A stretch of 24,155 nucleotides of DNA from a virus: positions 1 through 24,155 of the IMG/VR virus record IMGVR_UViG_3300008267_009933; one strand, 5' to 3'. Below are positions 1 through 7,262 of the stretch, one piece after another. The stretch's first letter is position 1. Each line of letters opens with the position of its first letter. A program made the translations under genes and the position numbers. The notes under the pieces were generated by a model that worked only from the letters and a program-made list of their open reading frames with translations, was not told the origin of the DNA and did no database searches.

Positions 1-330
1 GATAATTTAAGTGTTGTAAAACATGGAATGGGTGAATATTGGGATTATATTGAAGACTTTATCGAGGATATGAAAAAAGTATTCCCAACACTACAAGACG
101 ATTGGGGTGTTTATGTTCCTGAAGTAAAATATCTATCTCCTGAACCACTTGTAAACTACCGCAACTTATCTCTTACCAAGTTCTCAAATGTACACTTTGT
201 AGGTGATGCTTTATCAGCTCGAGGTATAACAGTTTCAGGAGCTCAGGCAATATACGTTGCCGAAGACATTCTTTCTTATTACCTTCGCGATACCGAATAT
301 CCGGAATTTATTAGTCATTACGTAGCATGA
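1..330 (+). CDS. FAD-dependent oxidoreductase-like protein, C-terminal part (5' truncated by window edge)
   Basis: The reading frame is open from the first base, so the gene starts outside the window; the first in-frame ATG at 28 is probably internal. The visible 109 codons carry a C-terminal signature typical of two-dinucleotide-binding-domain flavoproteins (amine-oxidase/protoporphyrinogen-oxidase type): a hydrophobic strand followed by VGDALSARGITVSGAQ and a helix (AIYVAEDIL). In that superfamily this Gly-Asp segment contacts FAD. The N-terminal FAD-binding Rossmann motif is not visible, so substrate and reaction cannot be assigned. Its stop overlaps the next start in an ATGA at 327-330, which suggests translational coupling with the accessory genes that follow. 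Confidence 0.6.
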   Translation, partial: DNLSVVKHGMGEYWDYIEDFIEDMKKVFPTLQDDWGVYVPEVKYLSPEPLVNYRNLSLTKFSNVHFVGDALSARGITVSGAQAIYVAEDILSYYLRDTEYPEFISHYVA

Positions 331-596
331 AAAAGCAAACAATTTACGAAGAGCGTCGAATGAAATCTAAAGGCGCATACCACTATTTCTTTAAAGAAAG
401 CGGAAGCACAGCTTGGAAATATCATAATTGGGAAGGACCCGCTATTGAACCATTTGAAAAAGAATCAGAACATTCAAAAGAATACTATCTATATGGTAGT
501 CAACTAACTTTTGAAGAGTGGTCTGATGCACGTAAAGATAGAGAAGGTTTACCTTGGTATAAAAATCCCTCAATGCGAGGCACAACACGATTCTAA
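327..596 (+). CDS. small hypothetical protein, 89 aa
   Basis: Not recognised as a named family. It is a short, charged and aromatic-rich soluble protein without signal peptide or membrane segment. The middle has HNWEGPAIEP followed by KEYYLYGSQLTFEEW, reminiscent of phage proteins with repeats of the type 'GPA...KEYYLNG', and the C-terminus has GLPWYKNP. The start overlaps the upstream stop (ATGA at 327-330). The stop TAA at 594-596 overlaps the next start (TAATG). Both junctions argue that it is a real gene in a coupled operon. Function unknown. Confidence 0.7.
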   Translation: MKKQTIYEERRMKSKGAYHYFFKESGSTAWKYHNWEGPAIEPFEKESEHSKEYYLYGSQLTFEEWSDARKDREGLPWYKNPSMRGTTRF

Positions 597-985
597 TGGG
601 ACATAAATACGAACCAATCCCTCACAAAGGAGATATTCACAAGAAAGCTTGGGAAGCTTGGGGACACGAGCTTTGGATTGTAAACGATGATGAATACTGT
701 GGTAAACTCCTAGTATTTGAAAAAGACAAAAAATTTTCAATGCACTACCATTTGATTAAAAAAGAATCATGGTATGTAGCTAAAGGTCAATTTGAATATT
801 ATTGGATTAATACTGAAACTGCTGAAACTCGAATGACTTTGCTTAATGAAGGAGATGTAGTAGATTTAGAACGTGGTCAACCTCACCAATTGAAGGCACT
901 TACAGATGGTGCTACAATTTTTGAGGTGTCTACTAAACATTACGAAGAAGACAGTTACAGAGTATTTAAAGGAGATAGTCAATGA
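596..985 (+). CDS. cupin-domain protein (mannose-6-phosphate isomerase type II-like fold)
   Basis: A 129-aa single-domain cupin. The first cupin motif is visible as FSMHYHLIKKESWYVAKG, with likely metal ligands His50, His52 and Glu57. The second motif is GDVVDLERGQPHQL, with His97. Similar stand-alone cupins occur in sugar-nucleotide pathways and in large T4-like phages, where the substrate is usually unknown. The protein could be a sugar isomerase/epimerase-like enzyme or a binding protein; the sequence alone does not decide. It starts within TAATG at 594-598 and ends in an ATGA overlap (982-985) with the P-loop gene, so the two are probably co-translated. Confidence 0.8.
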   Translation: MGHKYEPIPHKGDIHKKAWEAWGHELWIVNDDEYCGKLLVFEKDKKFSMHYHLIKKESWYVAKGQFEYYWINTETAETRMTLLNEGDVVDLERGQPHQLKALTDGATIFEVSTKHYEEDSYRVFKGDSQ

Positions 986-1512
986 AAATAGGATTATGTG
1001 GAACTATGAGTGTAGGTAAAACTACACTTGTAAATGCACTTAAAGAACTACCTGAATTTAAAGATTATATATTCAGGACTGAACGTTCAAAATATTTGAT
1101 GGAACAAGGCATCCCATTGAATACTGACTCAACACTAAAAGGTCAAACCGTATTTTTAGCTGAACGAGCTATGGAGCTTATGCAAGAAAATATTATTACA
1201 GATCGTACTGTAATTGATGTTATGGCGTTTGCTCGTGCTTCAAAATCAATGGATCATAGCGAAAAATATGATTTTGAACAAGTAGCTACATTACTAATTA
1301 AAGAATACGATTATATTTTTTATATAAATCCTGAAGGAGTAGACATGGAAGACAATGGTGTTCGCGAAACTGATCAAGAATACCGTCAACTGATCGATTT
1401 TACTATTACTAATTTTATTAAGAGCAAGAAGTTGCTTATTAAAAACTATGGTATATTGGAAGGTCCTACTGAAGAGCGTATTAAGCAGCTTAAATTTCAA
1501 TTAGGTTTGTGA
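982..1512 (+). CDS. P-loop ATPase/kinase-like protein (AAA_28 / NadR-kinase-like)
   Basis: 176 aa. The N-terminus MKIGLCGTMSVGKTT holds a Walker A motif (Gly7 to Thr14). A segment IITDRTVIDVMAFAR (about 71-85) has the Asp-Arg pair typical of nucleoside/nucleotide-kinase-like P-loop proteins. NGVRETDQEYR (125-135) resembles the lid region of AAA_28 proteins, which include NadR-type kinases. A role in nucleotide or cofactor phosphorylation is inference from the fold; the substrate is not visible. It is the last gene of the coupled upstream cassette; a TATTTATA box follows directly at its stop codon. Confidence 0.75.
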   Translation: MKIGLCGTMSVGKTTLVNALKELPEFKDYIFRTERSKYLMEQGIPLNTDSTLKGQTVFLAERAMELMQENIITDRTVIDVMAFARASKSMDHSEKYDFEQVATLLIKEYDYIFYINPEGVDMEDNGVRETDQEYRQLIDFTITNFIKSKKLLIKNYGILEGPTEERIKQLKFQLGL

Positions 1513-1521
1513 TATTTATAT
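1513..1521 (+). promoter_or_regulatory. TATTTATAT box, candidate phage late promoter
   Basis: TATTTATAT starts at the stop codon of the P-loop gene and lies 21 nt before the next ATG (1543). It is one of several TAT(T/G)TATA boxes at gene boundaries in this window. It marks the change from the coupled accessory cassette to the virion/packaging genes. Confidence 0.4.
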
Positions 1522-1542
1522 ATAAACATAATATTTCTAGAA

Positions 1543-2331
1543 ATGAAAATATCTAAGTTAAAGTCCGCTATTCGCGAGATGATTATTGACGAACTTACAG
1601 TAGTTGATAAAACTACAAACCCAGCAGAAGTTAAAGACGAAAACCCTATTACAGTTAAAGCTGCTATTTCTCAGGCTAAGAAAAGCAATCAACCTGTAAC
1701 TATTGCTGAAGATGATGCTCTTATGGAAATGGCTAAAATTGCAGGCGATCTAAAAGTAGCTATCGAAAAAGTAATCGAAAAAAACAAAGACGGTGAAAAG
1801 AAAGATATCCGTAAGGCTATTAAAGCAGACGATGATGTTCAAGCAGCCCTAGGACCAGACGACGATTTGTTTGATAACCAACTTAATAAATTTATCGATC
1901 TAGTAAAAGGCGAAAGAGAAGTTGGTCAACGTGGACGTAAAGCTTCAGACGATAAACCAGCTAAAGAGAAAAAAGAAGGTGGAATGCGTGGCCGTCCTAA
2001 ATCAGCTACTCCAACAATTAAGAAGAAAGAAGAAAAAATGAAAACTTTCTCAATGGGTGATAAAAAATACTATGCTGGTGGTGAAGACGAAGAAGGACCT
2101 TCAGATCTAGAACTACGTAAGTTAGCTAAAGCAGGTGGAAAGGTTGAAAAAGGTAAAGCTGCTCAACTCCGCGCTCAAGAAAAAGCTAAACTTGTTAAAG
2201 CATTCTTAAAAGATATGAGAGATGCTGGTATCGTAGATAACGCTAACCGCGTTCTTGATAAAGAAAAATACGCTGAGGCTTGGTCAAAAGCAAAAATCGA
2301 AATTGAAGACAAAGTATCTAATCTTAGATAA
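1543..2331 (+). CDS. lysine-rich hypothetical protein with AT-hook-like motifs, 262 aa
   Basis: Not recognised as a named family. The N-terminus (KISKLKSAIREMIIDEL) is a short amphipathic helix. The middle is highly charged and probably flexible, with two AT-hook-like cores, QRGRKA (about 129-134) and MRGRPKS (about 148-154), each in a Lys/Glu-rich linker. In known AT-hook proteins the Arg-Gly-Arg-Pro core binds the minor groove of AT-rich DNA. The C-terminal ~75 residues look helical and charged. A DNA-binding role is therefore plausible, and its position two genes upstream of the large terminase makes a packaging role (even a divergent small terminase) conceivable but unproven. Its stop overlaps the next ATG (TAATG at 2329-2333). 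Confidence 0.75.
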   Translation: MKISKLKSAIREMIIDELTVVDKTTNPAEVKDENPITVKAAISQAKKSNQPVTIAEDDALMEMAKIAGDLKVAIEKVIEKNKDGEKKDIRKAIKADDDVQAALGPDDDLFDNQLNKFIDLVKGEREVGQRGRKASDDKPAKEKKEGGMRGRPKSATPTIKKKEEKMKTFSMGDKKYYAGGEDEEGPSDLELRKLAKAGGKVEKGKAAQLRAQEKAKLVKAFLKDMRDAGIVDNANRVLDKEKYAEAWSKAKIEIEDKVSNLR

Positions 2332-2578
2332 TGCTTAAGTGGTTTAAATCGAACCCCCAAACTACGAGCAACAAATAGAAAAGTTACACGATTCAAACGA
2401 TTCTATTTTAAAGTTAAATAACGCAATTGAAAAACAAATTGCAGAAATAGATAAACAAATAGCTAAAAAAGACGCTGAACTAGCTAAACTAAAAACACAA
2501 AATGCAAAGAACACTGCTAAGCTTAATGCTATGTCTGATGCTGAGCTTTCCAGCACTTTCACAGAACTCTTCAACTGA
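2331..2578 (+). pseudogene. frameshifted small coiled-coil ORF
   Basis: An ATG at 2331 overlaps the upstream stop (TAATG) and reads MLKWFK, but this frame ends at a TAG at 2376-2378. In the -1 frame, codons are open from 2348 to a TGA at 2576-2578 and encode 76 residues of clear heptad character (EKQIAEIDKQIAKKDAELAK). That frame has no ATG/GTG/TTG near its beginning. One extra base around 2343-2350 (for example AAAA for AAA) would fuse the two into an 82-aa protein. It may be a sequencing or assembly indel, a programmed frameshift, or a genuinely broken gene; there is no classic slippery heptamer. The last 77 bases overlap the secreted-protein gene in another frame. Confidence 0.45.
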
Positions 2579-2894
2579 TCTAATCTCAGTACCTCGTTCC
2601 ACAGTTGTAAATGCTATTACAAAATACAACGACTGTAAACTTGAACTTCAATATAGTCAAGAAAAATTATTTGCTACTGAGACTAAAATAAAACTTTATC
2701 AAGAAGAAGTTTTAAATTTAAATAATCTTGTTCAAAATAAAGACCAAGAAATTACTACTTTAGGTGAAGTTATTAAATTAAAAGAAAGTGAAATAAAGGC
2801 TTTAAAACAAGCCAAAAAAGCAAAGTTTTGGAATGGTGCACTGATAGGATTTGGTAGCGGTATAGTTGCTATGTTCACAGTAATCCAGTTATAA
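2502..2894 (+). CDS. secreted coiled-coil protein with C-terminal membrane segment (spanin-like topology)
   Basis: 130 aa. Residues 1-20 form a signal peptide: basic n-region MQR, a Leu/Met-rich core and a signal-peptidase-I-like FPALS-Q site; there is no convincing lipobox. Residues about 44-107 are a coiled coil (YSQEKLFATE, NKDQEITTLGEVIKLKE). Residues about 109-130 (FWNGALIGFGSGIVAMFTVI) form a hydrophobic C-terminal transmembrane segment. The predicted topology is a periplasmic coiled coil anchored at its C-terminus. Such topology fits a lysis protein that links membranes (a spanin-like role), but no holin or endolysin lies nearby, so this is inference. It begins inside the preceding coiled-coil ORF and ends 4 nt before the terminase start. 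Confidence 0.7.
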   Translation: MQRTLLSLMLCLMLSFPALSQNSSTDLISVPRSTVVNAITKYNDCKLELQYSQEKLFATETKIKLYQEEVLNLNNLVQNKDQEITTLGEVIKLKESEIKALKQAKKAKFWNGALIGFGSGIVAMFTVIQL

Positions 2895-2898
2895 TATT

Positions 2899-4476
2899 AT
2901 GAGTGAACCGAATTTAAGACAAATAATTCAACAAGAATACATAAAGTGTGCTCAAGATCCAGCTCACTTTATGAAAAAGTATTGTTTTATTCAACACCCA
3001 CAACGAGGTAGAATCCCATTTCACCTTTACCCTTTCCAAGAGAAAGTTCTCCATTTATGGAGAGATAATCCATACTCAATTGTACTTAAATCCCGTCAGC
3101 TAGGTATTTCAACTCTAGGTGGTGGGTATGCTTTATGGTTAATGTTATTCCATAAAGACCGAAACGTGTTGTGTCTCGCAACTACTCAGGAGACAGCTAA
3201 AAACATGGTTACGAAAGTACGATTTATGTTTGATAACTTACCTTCTTGGTTAAAGATTGATTCGGTAGAAAATAACCGTTTGAGTTTAAGGTTAGCTAAT
3301 GGATCTCAGATTAAAGCAAAATCGTCAAATAGTGACGCAGCACGTTCAGAAGCAGTATCTCTTCTACTAATTGATGAGGCTGCCTTTATTGAAAACGTTG
3401 CTGAAACATGGGCATCTGCACAACAAACCCTAGCAACTGGTGGTGGTGCTATTATATTATCTACTCCTTACGGTACTGGTAACTGGTTCCACCAAACATG
3501 GGTTAGAGCAGAAAATGGTGAAAATGACTTTTTACCTATTAAATTACCTTGGTATGTTCACCCTGAACGAGATGAGGCTTGGAGAAAAAAACAAGACGAA
3601 CTTTTAGGTGACCCTAGAGCAGCAGCCCAAGAATGTGACTGTGACTTCGCATCTTCAGGTGACGTTGTATTTTATCAAGAATATCTTGAATTTTACGAAA
3701 AAACCTATATTAAAGAGCCTCTTGAAAAACGAGGGGCTGATGGTAATTTATGGGTTTGGGAACCCGCTGATTACTCTAGAAATTATATGGTTGTAGCCGA
3801 CGTAGCTAGGGGTGATGGTAAAGATTATTCAGCATTTCACGTAATTGATATTGAAACTAATACTCAAGTAGCCGAATATAGAGGTCAAATTGGTACTAAA
3901 GAATATGGTCATTTACTAGTAGGTATAGCTACAGAATATAATGAAGCGCTTTTAATTATAGAAAACGCATCTATTGGTTGGGCAACTATACAAACTGTTA
4001 TAGATCGTGGATATCCTAACCTATACTATTCAAGTAAGAGTGATTCCTCACTAACTGATTCGTATTTTGACAAATATATGGATACCTCAAAAATGGTTCC
4101 TGGATTTACTATGTCATCAAGACTTCGTCCTATGGTTATAGGTAAACTCCAAGAATATATTAGTGACAGAGGAGTTACTATCCAGTCAAAAAGATTGTTA
4201 GAAGAAATGAAAGTATTCATTTGGAAAAATGGTAGAGCAGAAGCACAGCAGGGTTATAATGATGACCTGACTATGTCATTTGCTACCGCTATGTTTATGA
4301 GAGATACTTCATTTAAATTTAGACAAAATGCTTTAGACTCATCTAGAGCAGCATTAAGTAATATAACTAAAGTTACTAACACATTTAGTGGGGTATATAA
4401 CCGCAATTCTTCTGTACCTAATCCTTATGAGCAAGAGGTAAACGGACAGAAAGAAAGTATTAGATGGTTACTCTAA
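2899..4476 (+). CDS. 17: terminase large subunit (T4 gp17-like)
   Basis: 525 aa. This is the ATP-driven DNA-packaging motor and headful nuclease, which docks on the portal of the prohead. ATPase domain: adenine/Q-motif region FHLYPFQEKV (41-50), Walker A SRQLGIST (65-72), Walker B LLLIDEAAF (155-163) with catalytic Glu160, and coupling motif STPYGTGNWF (188-197). RNase-H-like nuclease domain: VVADVARGDGKDYSAF (Asp301), LIIENASIG (Glu355) and YNDDLTMSF (Asp455/456), the acidic triad expected for gp17. Length is slightly shorter than T4 gp17 (610 aa). No small terminase gene was recognised upstream, where T4 has gene 16. Confidence 0.95.
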   Translation: MSEPNLRQIIQQEYIKCAQDPAHFMKKYCFIQHPQRGRIPFHLYPFQEKVLHLWRDNPYSIVLKSRQLGISTLGGGYALWLMLFHKDRNVLCLATTQETAKNMVTKVRFMFDNLPSWLKIDSVENNRLSLRLANGSQIKAKSSNSDAARSEAVSLLLIDEAAFIENVAETWASAQQTLATGGGAIILSTPYGTGNWFHQTWVRAENGENDFLPIKLPWYVHPERDEAWRKKQDELLGDPRAAAQECDCDFASSGDVVFYQEYLEFYEKTYIKEPLEKRGADGNLWVWEPADYSRNYMVVADVARGDGKDYSAFHVIDIETNTQVAEYRGQIGTKEYGHLLVGIATEYNEALLIIENASIGWATIQTVIDRGYPNLYYSSKSDSSLTDSYFDKYMDTSKMVPGFTMSSRLRPMVIGKLQEYISDRGVTIQSKRLLEEMKVFIWKNGRAEAQQGYNDDLTMSFATAMFMRDTSFKFRQNALDSSRAALSNITKVTNTFSGVYNRNSSVPNPYEQEVNGQKESIRWLL

Positions 4477-4478
4477 TA

Positions 4479-4487
4479 TATTTATAA
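4479..4487 (+). promoter_or_regulatory. TATTTATAA box before portal gene
   Basis: TATTTATAA followed by TAATAAC lies in the 25-nt gap between the terminase stop and the portal ATG, 14 nt before the start codon. It is one of the best matches to the repeated TAT(T/G)TATAA element, a candidate phage-specific promoter. Confidence 0.45.
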
Positions 4488-4501
4488 TAATAACAAAAGA
4501 T

Positions 4502-6361
4502 ATGGCTGATACTAGATTATTTAGCAGATTAAAAAGATTATTCTCTACAGACGTAGTAATTCGTAATGTAGGAGGTACTCAGCTTCAAGTAATTGATACG
4601 GACCACATTCAAACAAGTGGTGAATTCCAAACAAACGCTTTAGTAAATAGATTTAAGGGTATTTACCAAAACCCATCTTCTACTTCTCTTATGGGTGCTC
4701 AGTTCAATATGAACTATCAGTACCTAAGAACATATCTTTATAATGACTACGATGCTATGGATACTGATGCTATTGTAGCATCTGCTCTTGACATTATAGC
4801 TGATGAATGTACTCTTAAAAATGACCAAAACGAGGTACTCCAAATCAGAAGTAGTGACGAAGATATTCAAAAAATTCTTTACAACTTATTCTACGATGTA
4901 CTTAATATTGAGTTTAACCTTTGGTCTTGGACTCGCCAAATGTGTAAGTATGGTGATTTCTTCCTTAAACTAGAAATATCAGAAAAATTTGGTGTATACA
5001 ACGTTATTCCTTACACAGCATATCACATTGAACGTAAAGAAAATTTTGATCCCGAAAATCCATCTAAAGTAATCTTTAACTATAGCCCTGATGGTTTCTA
5101 TGGTGGTGGATCTTCTGGTTACTACTATACTCCTAATTCTCAAACTAATAGTAATGTACTTACATTTGATAATTACGAGATAGCTCACTTTAGATTACTA
5201 GCAGACCTAAACTTCTTACCTTATGGTCGTTCATATCTAGAACCAGCTCGTCGTCTTTACAAGCAATATGTGTTGATGGAAGACGCGATGCTTATCCATA
5301 GAATTGTTCGCGCCCCAGAAAAACGTATTTTCTACGTTAACGTAGGTTCTATTCCACCTAATGAAGTAGAAAACTTTATGCAGAAAACCATTTCGACCAT
5401 GAAACGTACTCCGTTTATGGATCCTCAAAATGGTGAATACAACTTAAAATACAATATGCAGAATATCCTTGAGGATTTCTACATCCCAGTAAGAGGTAAT
5501 GATGCTGCTACTCGTATTGATACTACTAAAGGTTTAGAATACGCTGCTATTGAAGACGTAGCTTACTTAAGAGATAAACTATTTGCCGCCCTTAAAGTAC
5601 CTAAAGCATTTATGGGTTACGATAAAGATTTAAGTGGTAAAGCAACATTAGCCGCTGAAGATATTCGTTTTGGTAGAACCATTGATAGAATCCAACGTAT
5701 TCTTCTTTCAGAACTTTATAAAATTGCTCTAGTTCACCTATATGCTCAAGGATATGATGGTGAATCATTAGGAAATTTTGAGCTTTCATTAACTACTCCT
5801 TCTATCATTTACGATCAAGAACGTATCGCTTTGATGAAAGAAAAAGTAGAATTAGCAAATCAAATCTTAGAATCTAAATTGCTCCCAACTGATTGGATTT
5901 ATCATAACATATTCCACTTAAGCGAAGACCAATACGATGAATACAGAGATTTAGTTATTCAAGACCAAAAACGTTCCTTTAGAACTACCCAAATCGCTGA
6001 GGAAGGCAATGACCCAGTTGAAACAGGACGTTCATATGGTACGCCACATGATCTAGCATCATTGTATGGTAGAGGTAGATATGAAGAAAATTCAGTACCT
6101 GATAATTACGATGAGAAAGTTCCATTAGGTCGCCCACAAGAAAAAGCTTCTAATATCAATACTCAAAACAATGCATTTGGTAGAGATAGATTAGGAAGAA
6201 AAGATAATAAAGTGGACGATCAACCTGGTCCAGGTATCGCTGAAGCTAAAAGTGCTTCAAATACTAAACGTTCTTTGATGGAATCTTTACAAAAAGAATT
6301 AGTGTTTGCTTCGGATAAACGTAAGGAATCACTATTAGATGAATCAAGAATCAAAGAGTAA
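4502..6361 (+). CDS. 20: portal vertex protein (T4 gp20-like)
   Basis: 619 aa. The portal forms the dodecameric ring at the unique head vertex through which DNA enters, and it nucleates prohead assembly. Family features: the N-terminal third with YNDYDAMDTDAIVASALDI (residues about 79-97), the clip/stem region WSWTRQMCKYGDFFLKLEI, the conserved PYGRSYLEPARRLYKQY, RAPEKRIFYVNVG and the C-terminal segment KVPKAFMGYDKDLSGKATLA, all typical of gp20-type portals. The C-terminal ~100 residues are hydrophilic and probably flexible. It lies directly after the terminase; T4 places tail sheath and tube genes between them. Confidence 0.93.
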   Translation: MADTRLFSRLKRLFSTDVVIRNVGGTQLQVIDTDHIQTSGEFQTNALVNRFKGIYQNPSSTSLMGAQFNMNYQYLRTYLYNDYDAMDTDAIVASALDIIADECTLKNDQNEVLQIRSSDEDIQKILYNLFYDVLNIEFNLWSWTRQMCKYGDFFLKLEISEKFGVYNVIPYTAYHIERKENFDPENPSKVIFNYSPDGFYGGGSSGYYYTPNSQTNSNVLTFDNYEIAHFRLLADLNFLPYGRSYLEPARRLYKQYVLMEDAMLIHRIVRAPEKRIFYVNVGSIPPNEVENFMQKTISTMKRTPFMDPQNGEYNLKYNMQNILEDFYIPVRGNDAATRIDTTKGLEYAAIEDVAYLRDKLFAALKVPKAFMGYDKDLSGKATLAAEDIRFGRTIDRIQRILLSELYKIALVHLYAQGYDGESLGNFELSLTTPSIIYDQERIALMKEKVELANQILESKLLPTDWIYHNIFHLSEDQYDEYRDLVIQDQKRSFRTTQIAEEGNDPVETGRSYGTPHDLASLYGRGRYEENSVPDNYDEKVPLGRPQEKASNINTQNNAFGRDRLGRKDNKVDDQPGPGIAEAKSASNTKRSLMESLQKELVFASDKRKESLLDESRIKE

Positions 6362-6373
6362 TAAATCCTGATA

Positions 6374-6382
6374 TATTTATAA
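6374..6382 (+). promoter_or_regulatory. TATTTATAA box downstream of portal gene
   Basis: TATATTTATAATAAAT fills the short gap after the portal stop, with the TATTTATAA core ending 13 nt before the ATG at 6396. The spacing is nearly the same as for the box before the portal gene, which argues for a shared function. The start itself follows AGGGA, too close to the ATG for an ordinary Shine-Dalgarno sequence. Confidence 0.45.
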
Positions 6383-6395
6383 TAAATTCTAGGGA

Positions 6396-7262
6396 ATGAA
6401 CATTAAACATTCAAAGTACAAAAATACTGGTATCCTTTTTGAGTTGTTGGTACGCCAAGTAACTGCCGATACTCTCAATGGGAAAAATTCCCCTGCTATT
6501 AAACTTATCCAATCTTATTTTGTTAAAAGCGAATTAGGTAAAGAATACAAGCTTTACGAAACTTTGGTTAAGAATACTTCATTAAATGAAGGTAAAGCTA
6601 ATGTTGTATTAAGTACTTTATTAGAAACTTCTAAAAAATTAAATCGTAAATCTCTTAAGAGACAAAAATATAATTTAATTAACGAAATTAAAAAACATTA
6701 CGATTTAAACGAGTTCTTTACTGCAAAACTTCCTAATTATAAGATTTACGCAGCTTTATATACATTAACCGAAATTGAAAATCTTAATGAGATAGTAGAT
6801 ACGGTTCAAATTATAAATAATAAAGTTACTCTTTTAGAGCATTTGTGTAAAACTCCAATTACAGAAGAAAAAGTTGAAGCAGACGTTTTAAAAGAATTCC
6901 AGTCTTACGACAAAGATACTCGTATGCTTACCTATAGAATTTTAATGGAAAAATTTAATGGCAAATATAGTGATCTTTACCCTAGCCAAAAAGAAATTCT
7001 TAGAGAATACATTAACTCAGTAGATTCAACCCCAGTATTAAGAGAATTTTATAATTCTAAAATTCAAGAAGTAAAAAGCGAATTAGTTACTCTTAATAAT
7101 ACTATTTCAGATAAAACTGTCCAGATTAAAGTGAATGAGGTATTAAATTTACTTCATGAATTAGATAAAACATCTAAAGTTACAAGTGAAAACATTGTAA
7201 ACATTCTTCAATATTACGAACTTTTAGAAGAATTAAAATCTGCACATGGACAAGTTAACTGA
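6396..7262 (+). CDS. hypothetical head-region protein, 288 aa
   Basis: Not assigned to a named family, though the opening KYKNTGILFELLVRQVTADTL recalls conserved unknown proteins next to portal genes in T4-like phages of aquatic bacteria. It is predicted to be almost wholly alpha-helical and lysine-rich, without signal peptide or membrane segment. The C-terminus is strongly helical (QYYELLEELKSAHG). It occupies the slot between portal and protease where T4 has the prohead-core genes 67 and 68, so a prohead-core or portal-associated role is a positional inference. It overlaps the next gene by 17 bp. Confidence 0.75.
   Translation: MNIKHSKYKNTGILFELLVRQVTADTLNGKNSPAIKLIQSYFVKSELGKEYKLYETLVKNTSLNEGKANVVLSTLLETSKKLNRKSLKRQKYNLINEIKKHYDLNEFFTAKLPNYKIYAALYTLTEIENLNEIVDTVQIINNKVTLLEHLCKTPITEEKVEADVLKEFQSYDKDTRMLTYRILMEKFNGKYSDLYPSQKEILREYINSVDSTPVLREFYNSKIQEVKSELVTLNNTISDKTVQIKVNEVLNLLHELDKTSKVTSENIVNILQYYELLEELKSAHGQVN

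Noticed and set aside
1294-1500. Minus-strand ORF of 68 codons opposite the P-loop gene
   Set aside because: Fully inside a well-supported gene, low-complexity Phe/Ile-rich product, no supporting context.
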